Origin: PALSA-1296 sp037143335
Lineage (GTDB): Bacteria; Bacteroidota; Ignavibacteria; Palsa-1295
Direction of reading: 5' to 3'
Assembly (NCBI GenBank): GCA_037143335.1
Contig: JBAWZA010000004.1
Location: 1 to 64,000, forward strand
Length of the DNA stretch: 64,000 nucleotides
Both the position numbers and the translations under genes were made by a program. How positions within the stretch are numbered: position 1 is the first letter of the stretch; every line of letters starts with the position of its first letter. Below, one piece after another: positions 1 to 6,103 of this stretch. The notes below the pieces were generated by a model. That model was not told the DNA's origin. It ran no database searches and saw only the letters and a list, made by a program, of their open reading frames with translations.

Positions 1-1908
1 GCCAATGGTGGTGCAGTATCAATCAACTCGCTCACCACAAACACATTGAATGCCGGCACACAAAACACTCTCACGGGTGCTACTGGCAACAATGTTACAG
101 CAACAAATGGCAATAACGTATTGACAGCCACTACAGGTAACAACACATTAGGTGCAGCTGCAGTGAATGCTCTTACCGGCGGAACAGGTAATACTGTAAC
201 AGCTACAACAGGCAATAACGTATTATCAACGAGCGGTGCAGGTCAGAATAACTTGCAGGCTAACGGCGCAGGTGGACAGAATAATTTGCAGGCTAATAGC
301 GCAACAGGTCAGAACAATATTACAGCAAACGTTGCTGGTGGTTCTAACAATATCGTTGGTGCTACAAACATTAACGCTAGCCAAAATTTCGTAACAAACG
401 TTAACACTGGTACAAGCACAAGCAATGTTAATATTGGCAACAACACAGCTGGTAGCGGTGTAACAACGATCACATCTAACAAGGGTGGTAATGCTAACTC
501 AGTTATCATCGATCTTACAGCTTCTGCAACAAATAACTTGCAGCTCTTGCAGATCGCTGCTGATGCGACACCAACCAATTGGTTGACTTTGAATGCTAGT
601 AACCAAGTTCGTCAAACTCCGATTGCTAATACAGCAAACGAAGGTTTGATCTGGTCTGCAGGTACTTACAGTCTCGGAAGCAATCTTGGTGGTGGTGATG
701 CAGCAAATCCTTTTGTTGCAGCTACTCGCACAGTTAGCTTGAATGGTAAAATCTTGAGCTTCGTTGATGGTAATGGTGCTGGTAACAGTATCCTTAACCT
801 CAATGCTACAGGTGATGTTGTTGGAATCAACAACGCAGCAGTCGGCACGACGAATATTGGTTTCCTTGCAGGAACAAACACTATAATCGGAACCACTGGA
901 ATCAATAACGTTGCAGGCGGCAACCTCACAACAATTGGTAATAGCACTGCAGGGACATCAGCTCAGCGTTTGATCATCAACGGTCGTGTTGATGCTCTCG
1001 GAACAGAAGCTACTGGTAATGCAGTATGGGATGCAGAACTTCTTGGTGATTACCATGCAACTGGTATGATCAAATCAGGTACTTCAGTCGTATTGGATGG
1101 TGTCAGCGCAACACGTAGACTTATCAGTGATGCAGACATGGTTATCTCTACGAACCTTGGTGGTGTACTTATCGGAAACTTGACGATGCAGACAATTAAC
1201 GGAAACGTTACGATGCAGTCGACAGGTGCTGGTGATGTTATCGCTCAGGCAACCGGTACTGGTAACACGAAGATCAGTACAGTAACAGGTAACTTGTCTA
1301 TCAGCAGCACTGGCGGTGGTAACATCTCAATGGGACCAACAGGTGGTGGTGGAAATATCACAATCAGCGAAACTGGTGCGCTTCCTATCACAGTAACGAC
1401 TACAAATGGTACCTTGAGCTTGACTTCATCGGGTTCGGGTACGGCTTCTTTCGGATCGAATGGTAGCGGTACAGTAAATGTACAAAGCACATCTGGTTCT
1501 ATCCAGACAACGACAACGACTGGTAATATGACCTTCAATTCAACTGCAGGTGGTAACATCCAACTTGGGAATAGCACTACAGTAGGTGCCCTTGCAACAC
1601 CGAACACGACATTGGATGTCAGAGGATCACTTTCGTTGAATTTGATTAAGGATAACCTTGCGGTCAATTACGGAGTAACAGCTACTGACTATATCATTAT
1701 CTGTACAAACGGAGGACTCGGACAGGTTAATTTACCTGCTCAGACTAATGGTCGTACAATAGTTGTCAAAGCAAGCGGTGCAGGTGCAGTGAATGTTAAT
1801 CCGGGTGCTGCAAATATTGACGGTGGTGGCGGTCTTTACAATATCGCAGCTAGCGCTAGCGCTACCTTCATCTCAGATGGTGTAAATTGGTGGAGAATTG
1901 CCAACTAA
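1..1908 (+). CDS. Large low-complexity repetitive surface protein, 3' part
   Basis: The reading frame is open from the first base, so the start lies left of the window; the last 635 codons are seen. The visible N-terminal 100 residues are degenerate repeats built on TGNN and GQNNLQAN units, rich in Thr, Asn, Gly and Ala and almost free of charge. The middle (about residues 380-540) is made of short Gly/Ser/Thr strands such as GNITIS and GNLSISSTGGG, as expected for a beta-helix or stacked-strand fibre. The last 80 residues (NLPAQTNGRTIVVK through ISDGVNWWRIAN) resemble the terminal domain of phage tail-fibre-like and other bacterial surface fibres. No T9SS sorting signature is visible. Inference: an exposed fibre or adhesin-like protein; the function is unknown. 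Confidence 0.75.
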   Translation, partial: ANGGAVSINSLTTNTLNAGTQNTLTGATGNNVTATNGNNVLTATTGNNTLGAAAVNALTGGTGNTVTATTGNNVLSTSGAGQNNLQANGAGGQNNLQANSATGQNNITANVAGGSNNIVGATNINASQNFVTNVNTGTSTSNVNIGNNTAGSGVTTITSNKGGNANSVIIDLTASATNNLQLLQIAADATPTNWLTLNASNQVRQTPIANTANEGLIWSAGTYSLGSNLGGGDAANPFVAATRTVSLNGKILSFVDGNGAGNSILNLNATGDVVGINNAAVGTTNIGFLAGTNTIIGTTGINNVAGGNLTTIGNSTAGTSAQRLIINGRVDALGTEATGNAVWDAELLGDYHATGMIKSGTSVVLDGVSATRRLISDADMVISTNLGGVLIGNLTMQTINGNVTMQSTGAGDVIAQATGTGNTKISTVTGNLSISSTGGGNISMGPTGGGGNITISETGALPITVTTTNGTLSLTSSGSGTASFGSNGSGTVNVQSTSGSIQTTTTTGNMTFNSTAGGNIQLGNSTTVGALATPNTTLDVRGSLSLNLIKDNLAVNYGVTATDYIIICTNGGLGQVNLPAQTNGRTIVVKASGAGAVNVNPGAANIDGGGGLYNIAASASATFISDGVNWWRIAN

Positions 1909-1941
1909 AATCGTATAGATTGGAATAAGTCGTTCAATAAG

Positions 1942-1972
1942 GGGCAGGCTAAGTAGCCTGCCCTTCTTTTTT
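1942..1972 (+). terminator. Rho-independent terminator after the repetitive protein
   Basis: GGGCAGGCTA (1942-1951) and TAGCCTGCCC (1954-1963) form a perfect 10-bp stem, followed by TTCTTTTTT. It lies 33 bases after the stop codon of the repetitive protein and should end that transcript before the separate RNA unit downstream. Confidence 0.85.
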
Positions 1973-2010
1973 AAATAAGTTTTAAAAACTTCATTTTTTT
2001 TTGAAAACAA

Positions 2011-2042
2011 TTTGGAAATCGCGAAAAGTTGTCGTATATTTG
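2011..2042 (+). promoter_or_regulatory. Bacteroidetes-type promoter for the structured RNA
   Basis: TTTG at 2011-2014 and TATATTTG at 2035-2042 are separated by exactly 20 bp. This matches the known Bacteroidetes housekeeping promoter (TTTG, 19-21 bp, TAnnTTTG) in both boxes, and it is the only complete match I found in the window. The predicted start is near 2049. The promoter sits just after a terminator and drives no open reading frame. Confidence 0.7.
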
Positions 2043-2048
2043 TACAAT

Positions 2049-2208
2049 AAAGATGGACATATCTTCGAAATCCTAAAAATTCGGCTGATATGTATATTCT
2101 TTAGGACATTTGAAGTCCCCTGTCACGGGGTATAATGGGCGAAAGCCTGTATACTTGGAGACTTCTATATCATAAGGGGCAGTTCAAGAGCGAACTGCCT
2201 CTTTTTTT
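2049..2208 (+). ncRNA. Orphan structured small RNA, possible pseudoknot plus three-way junction
   Basis: A free-standing transcription unit of about 160 nt with promoter and terminator and no ORF. Directly visible pairings are: ACATATC (2057-2063) with GATATGT (2087-2093); inside it CGAA (2066-2069) with TTCG (2080-2083); the loop between holds TCCTAAA (2071-2077), complementary to TTTAGGA (2100-2106), a loop pseudoknot. Then GAAGTC (2112-2117) pairs with GACTTC (2160-2165), enclosing a CCCC/GGGG hairpin (2117-2130) and a hairpin running from GTATA (2130-2134) to TATAC (2150-2154) capped by a GAAA tetraloop at 2141-2144. It does not look like tmRNA, RNase P, SRP RNA or a riboswitch class I can recall, and no coding gene follows on this strand. 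It could be a regulatory sRNA or an orphan riboswitch. Confidence 0.6.
2176..2208 (+). terminator. Terminator of the structured RNA
   Basis: GGCAGTTC (2178-2185) pairs with GAACTGCC (2192-2199) around a 6-nt loop, extended by G-T and G-C pairs, and is followed by seven T. Its flank AAGGGGCAG is shared with the terminator at 1942. Nothing further is recognisable between here and the phoR stop at 2345. Confidence 0.88.
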
Positions 2209-2344
2209 ATGTCCAACAGCTGATTCTGAATGTCTTTCTCTCGTTCTGCTGACAGAACGGCTTAGGTCCTGTGGATTAATTTGAAAGTAAGTTAAGTTTA
2301 ACTGCGGAGATCTGGACCTTCTGCTTTGTATCGTTCGTGTTACG

Positions 2345-3406
2345 TTATTCAGGATGATTCATTAGCGTAAAACTGAATGTGCTTCCTTTACCAGGAATAC
2401 TCTCAACATATATTCGACCTTTATGTGCTTCCACGATATGCTTGCAGATAGCCAGCCCTAAACCTGTGCCGCCTGGAGCACTTCTGGAACGGTCTTTATC
2501 TACGCGATAGAAGCGTTCAAACAACCTTGGAAGATGCTCCTCAGGGATACCAACTCCATTATCATGGACTTTTACCGTAACTCGGTAATCATCGGGAGCG
2601 CCATTGATAAGTTCGATTCTGATTGTGCCTTCACGATTTGTGTACTTAATTGCGTTGTCAATGAGGTTAACCATCACCTGTTTGATTCGGTCTTTATCCC
2701 CAAAGACCCAAATTTCGTGGTGAGGCAGGGATTTACTGGTAAAATATAGTTCAATACGCTTTTGCTGGGCTATACCCTGCATCTCGCTGATAATATCTTT
2801 TATAAAGGGCTGAATGTCAAACATCCTGAAGCTCATTCTCATCTCACCAGATTCAATGCGCGAGATGTCTATTAGATCATTCAGGAGCGCATTTAATCGG
2901 CCAGCTTGAGCTTGTGCTCGTTCCAAGAAATCTCGGTTCACCTTGGGGTCATCTACCGCCCCATCGAGGAGTGTCTCCAAGAAGCCCTGTACAGCAAAAA
3001 TGGGTGTTCGTAGCTCGTGACTCACATTTGCGAGGAATTCCGACCGTACACGTTCTAATTTCTGCATCGCAGCAAAATCCCGTGCTTGTTTTTCGCCAAT
3101 TTCGTTAATTGCCCGCGCCAGCGATTGTAACTCTACTGGGACCTTGGTATCACCGTGGTTAGAGACTTCGAGCCTGCCATGAGCGATACCCGCGGCCTGT
3201 GGGACAAGGTCACCAATCGGATTAACTAATCGCTTGGCATGGATGGAGAAGAAGGGGATAGAGAGGGTGAGAATTGCAAGTGAAACCCAAATGATTTCAT
3301 CATGGAAGGTTTCCCACCCAAAGCCAAGAATAAGATTCGCAGCCAGCAATGCCGAAGCCAGAAAGATAAACGGCGAGTAAAAAGCGCGGCTGCGAAGTGA
3401 GCTCAC
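2345..3406 (-). CDS. phoR: PhoR-like sensor histidine kinase
   Basis: Membrane-bound sensor kinase of 353 residues that would phosphorylate the PhoB-like regulator encoded just upstream on the same strand. Two transmembrane helices lie at about residues 9-31 and 37-55 with almost no periplasmic loop, as in PhoR kinases that sense through partners rather than a large sensor domain. A HAMP-like linker (60-110) leads to the HisKA H-box NVSHELRTP with phospho-acceptor His130. The ATPase domain has the N-box (VNLIDNAIKYT, 246-256), DNGVGIP, FERFYRVDK and GGTGLGLAI. The order phoB-phoR and the short N-terminus support the PhoR call over a generic kinase. A Pho-box pair lies upstream of phoB. The gap to phoB (88 bp) holds nothing recognisable. 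Confidence 0.88.
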   Translation of the reverse strand: MSSLRSRAFYSPFIFLASALLAANLILGFGWETFHDEIIWVSLAILTLSIPFFSIHAKRLVNPIGDLVPQAAGIAHGRLEVSNHGDTKVPVELQSLARAINEIGEKQARDFAAMQKLERVRSEFLANVSHELRTPIFAVQGFLETLLDGAVDDPKVNRDFLERAQAQAGRLNALLNDLIDISRIESGEMRMSFRMFDIQPFIKDIISEMQGIAQQKRIELYFTSKSLPHHEIWVFGDKDRIKQVMVNLIDNAIKYTNREGTIRIELINGAPDDYRVTVKVHDNGVGIPEEHLPRLFERFYRVDKDRSRSAPGGTGLGLAICKHIVEAHKGRIYVESIPGKGSTFSFTLMNHPE

Positions 3407-3494
3407 AAAATTAGTTTGTTAGATGCGACAGAAATCAGAATCTGTTGCGTAGGTTAGAACACGAGAAAGGCTCAGCGCATTCGAGCAATTACAA

Positions 3495-4190
3495 TCACTC
3501 GATGAAACGGTAGCCTACGCCCTTTACTGTTTCGATCTCGAATGGTGTACGATCAAGTTTTTCTCGAAGTTTATGGATGTGAACGTCCACTGTTCTCTCG
3601 ACTACGTAGGAGCCGTCGCCCCACACCTCATTGAGGAGTGAATCGCGTGAAAAGATTTTACCGGGGGATTTCACTAAGAAGTACAACAGGTCGAACTCCT
3701 TTTTTGGGAAGAAAATCTCTTTGCCACTAAAGAGGACGCGGTGTGAAACCCGATCTATTTCAAGACTTCCAACTTTGAGGTATGTGTCGGTAATGTTGGA
3801 GGTTTCCTCTTCAGCAAGGCTGGAGCGACGTAGTAAGGATTTGACCCGAGCAACAAGAACTTTTGGGCTGACCGGTTTTTGGATATAGTCGTCGGCTCCG
3901 AGTTCAAGCCCGGATATCTGATCTACTTCAGCCGATTTGGCAGTGAGGAAGATAATAGGTAACTTTGCAGCATCTTTATGAGATCGGATGCGTTTGCAAA
4001 CCTCAAGCCCGTCGAGTCCGGGCATCATAATGTCGAGTACGACTAGCCCAACGGGATGCTCTCCAATTTGCCTAAGCGCTTCGTTGCCATCGGCGGCGGT
4101 GAGAACACCGAATCCTTCTTTCGAAAGATTATAGGCGAGTAAATCGCGGATATCTTTTTCATCGTCAACGATGAGGATCGTCTTTGTCAT
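3495..4190 (-). CDS. phoB: PhoB/OmpR-family response regulator
   Basis: A 231-residue DNA-binding response regulator. The receiver domain (1-120) has the acidic pair D10/D11 (the motif reads VDDE), phospho-acceptor Asp53 (VVLDIMMPG), Thr83 and Lys105 (QKP). The C-terminal winged helix (about 135-231) has FFPKKEFDLLYFL, the recognition region SYVVERTVDVHIHKLREKL and the closing VKGVGYRF typical of OmpR/PhoB. It is followed by phoR. Inference: with PhoR it controls phosphate-starvation genes through 11-bp direct repeats such as those before the alkaline phosphatase at 37 kb. The ATG is preceded by an 8-bp hairpin at 4204-4225. Confidence 0.9.
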   Translation of the reverse strand: MTKTILIVDDEKDIRDLLAYNLSKEGFGVLTAADGNEALRQIGEHPVGLVVLDIMMPGLDGLEVCKRIRSHKDAAKLPIIFLTAKSAEVDQISGLELGADDYIQKPVSPKVLVARVKSLLRRSSLAEEETSNITDTYLKVGSLEIDRVSHRVLFSGKEIFFPKKEFDLLYFLVKSPGKIFSRDSLLNEVWGDGSYVVERTVDVHIHKLREKLDRTPFEIETVKGVGYRFIE

Positions 4191-4203
4191 ACCTCAACTC
4201 AAA

Positions 4204-4225
4204 CACCCTAATGGTCTTTAGGGTG
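4204..4225 (-). promoter_or_regulatory. 8-bp hairpin just upstream of phoB
   Basis: CACCCTAA (4204-4211) pairs with TTAGGGTG (4218-4225) around a 6-nt loop, 13 bases before the phoB start on the minus strand. There is only a weak T-run behind it. It may be a 5'UTR element of phoB or a poor terminator for the gene at 4299-5570. Confidence 0.4.
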
Positions 4226-4262
4226 CTCAGCAATTGCCTAGAAAAGGGCGATACCGTAAGAT

Positions 4263-4279
4263 TTAACAATTTCTTAACA
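4263..4279 (+). promoter_or_regulatory. Pho-box pair between phoB and the upstream gene
   Basis: TTAACA-ATTTC-TTAACA: two identical hexamers with an 11-bp period, the same unit and spacer as in the array before the alkaline phosphatase (37011-37100). It lies 73 bp upstream of phoB but is oriented toward the plus strand, opposite to phoB. PhoB/PhoP regulators bind direct repeats with 11-bp period, so autoregulation is plausible. Confidence 0.55.
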
Positions 4280-4298
4280 TTGGAATCTGCTTATGCGG

Positions 4299-5570
4299 CT
4301 AAAAATGGTACCCAAGCACGAAGCCGACATCAAGATTGCCGAAATTTACCTTATGCTCGTTAATCCCAACCAAAGGTAGCGCCCTGATCGTCTCAGAACC
4401 TGCGAAAAAATAGTTGACATCAAGCCCCATCGAGAATGAGTCATAAAAAAAATACGAAATGCCGGCTGAACCCATCAAACTGAAAGTATTCTTAGCGATC
4501 GTTACATTTTCTGTCGCGTTTGAAATGTTTACGGAATAGTTTGAGTCAACTCGCTTATTTCCAGTTAAGTCAAAGTCTATCGTAGCTAACCCTGCTCCCA
4601 GCTTTAATAAGCACTGCAGGGAATGATTATTTGAAATGGTATTTGTGAAACCGAACGTTGCATAGTAGCCATGACCAGTATATCGTTCAGCGACAAAACC
4701 TGACTCGCGGAGGCTCGAGGAAGTTGATGGGTAGGAGTAAGCATCTTTCGAACTTACGATTGAAGGCTCACTTAAGACAGCATACTCCACTCCGATTTGA
4801 ATTTGCTTCGAAATATCAGCAGCTAATTCCAGTGATCGTAACCAGTTAAAATTTGAGCCTATTTGCGAGTTCTGATAGTCAACATAGGAGCCTGAATAGC
4901 TATAATATCCGCTTGAGTTCTGCGTATATCCTGCGCTTCTGAAATTGTCATAATATGGTTTCGCGATATTTGATACGAGCTGTCCACCAGAAACGGCAAG
5001 ATGGAATTTCTTTTCTGATGAAGAATGATCGATAGCATCCGAGAGGGCAATCCATTGATCGTTTTGCATACTCGGAGAGCCAGCAAAGACATAGACTACC
5101 TCGGCTCCTGATTCATTGCCGAGATCGGTTAAATATCCAATCCCACCGCCTGTAAGCACACCAAGTAAGGCTATTCCTATCACGCCATAAGGTCCCGAAG
5201 AATAGGATGAGTAATCCTGATAGGGCGAACCATATAATCCATCCCAAAGAAAGCCACCAGTCTGATGTGTTGCTGTTCCTAACCAGTAGTTCATCAAGTA
5301 CATACCGATTGAAGACCCGACTAAAAAGCCTTTTGATTTTGCAGGGTTGGATTGAAGAACGATCCTGCCAATATCTTTTTTTGCGATATATTTATAGTCG
5401 TTAGTAAAGATGACTACCGTATCAGGGTCAACGCGGAGAATGTGTCCTGAAAATCCATCTCCAGTGCGAGGGAAGATCAGTGCGTAACTCGTCGAAGTTG
5501 GAATCGGCTGAGCTTGCAGAGCCACTGTTGCCGAAAAAAGTACGATGGAAAAAAGTATTGATTTAATCAT
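4299..5570 (-). CDS. Hypothetical outer-membrane beta-barrel-like protein
   Basis: A 423-residue secreted protein with a signal peptide (MIKSILFSIVLFSATVALQA, cleavage near residue 21). Early residues form a small domain (about 25-75) with a hydrophobic glycine-rich stretch around 80-150 (GVIGIALLGVLTGGGIGYL). The C-terminal half has alternating aromatic strands and the last residues FVLGYHF end in phenylalanine, the usual end of an outer-membrane barrel. Start: ATG preceded 27 bp upstream by the stop of a lipoprotein gene, so the two are probably one operon and may form a pair. I do not recognise a named family. Confidence 0.6.
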   Translation of the reverse strand: MIKSILFSIVLFSATVALQAQPIPTSTSYALIFPRTGDGFSGHILRVDPDTVVIFTNDYKYIAKKDIGRIVLQSNPAKSKGFLVGSSIGMYLMNYWLGTATHQTGGFLWDGLYGSPYQDYSSYSSGPYGVIGIALLGVLTGGGIGYLTDLGNESGAEVVYVFAGSPSMQNDQWIALSDAIDHSSSEKKFHLAVSGGQLVSNIAKPYYDNFRSAGYTQNSSGYYSYSGSYVDYQNSQIGSNFNWLRSLELAADISKQIQIGVEYAVLSEPSIVSSKDAYSYPSTSSSLRESGFVAERYTGHGYYATFGFTNTISNNHSLQCLLKLGAGLATIDFDLTGNKRVDSNYSVNISNATENVTIAKNTFSLMGSAGISYFFYDSFSMGLDVNYFFAGSETIRALPLVGINEHKVNFGNLDVGFVLGYHF

Positions 5571-5597
5571 GTCTTAAAGAATTTACCTGAGTGCACA

Positions 5598-6005
5598 TTA
5601 ACCAACTGACCATCCATGAAAGCTTGCAGCTAAGATGAATATCCCCAGAATAAGTCCACCTGCAATTCCAAGAAGAACACCGAGTGCTGTGCCCCCTGCA
5701 TTGTCTTGCAGACTTTCGCATTTCACCTCAAGGATACTATTCACATTAAGATTTACTGCTGTACCGAATGGATCATACCCCACAATTTGTTTTGCCATAC
5801 CTGAATCCTTCTGGAGTTCGATATACCTTCCGCCGTATTGATCATAGACCCGATTCTCTCCGTTCTTTAGCATCACGGAGCTGATCTTCAAACCTCGATA
5901 CGAGTTTACGTCCTCTGCGAGGAAACTTGATGTTTTCGTGGTTCGACATCCAGTAGGGATGCACCACACAAGCAGAAGAATGATGGGAAAAATCGCTTTT
6001 TTCAT
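5598..6005 (-). CDS. Small hypothetical lipoprotein with glycine-zipper helix
   Basis: A 135-residue protein with a lipoprotein signal: hydrophobic stretch 5-15 and lipobox IPTGC (Cys20). A short beta-rich part (30-95) contains VMLKNGENRVYDQYGGRYIEL. A Gly/Ala-rich hydrophobic helix with GxxxG spacing (GGTALGVLLGIAGGLILGIF) lies near the C-terminus. It is first in a two-gene unit with the outer-membrane-like protein downstream and shares its glycine-rich helix. The function is unknown. Confidence 0.6.
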   Translation of the reverse strand: MKKAIFPIILLLVWCIPTGCRTTKTSSFLAEDVNSYRGLKISSVMLKNGENRVYDQYGGRYIELQKDSGMAKQIVGYDPFGTAVNLNVNSILEVKCESLQDNAGGTALGVLLGIAGGLILGIFILAASFHGWSVG

Positions 6006-6035
6006 GAGTGTTGTAAACTATCCATGAATCAACGC

Positions 6036-6090
6036 GGGAGGGGCTGAAATGTTCCATCCGAAACCCTCCCCCAATAAAGCCGTATTTTTG
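6036..6090 (+). promoter_or_regulatory. Promoter region of the SPT fusion gene
   Basis: TATTTTTG (6083-6090) matches the TAnnTTTG box, but no TTTG sits 20 bp upstream. Just before it, GGGAGGG (6036-6042) and CCCTCCC (6064-6070) make an inverted repeat in the divergent intergenic region. The predicted start near 6097 would leave only about 7 nt before the TTG codon at 6104, or about 22 nt before GTG at 6119. Confidence 0.4.
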
Positions 6091-6103
6091 TACATTATTT
6101 AAC

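Noticed and set aside
1245..1667. Long minus-strand ORF (140 codons) inside the repetitive surface protein
   Set aside because: It lies wholly opposite a clear coding frame and is open only because the repetitive Thr/Asn/Gly codons have few stops in reverse.
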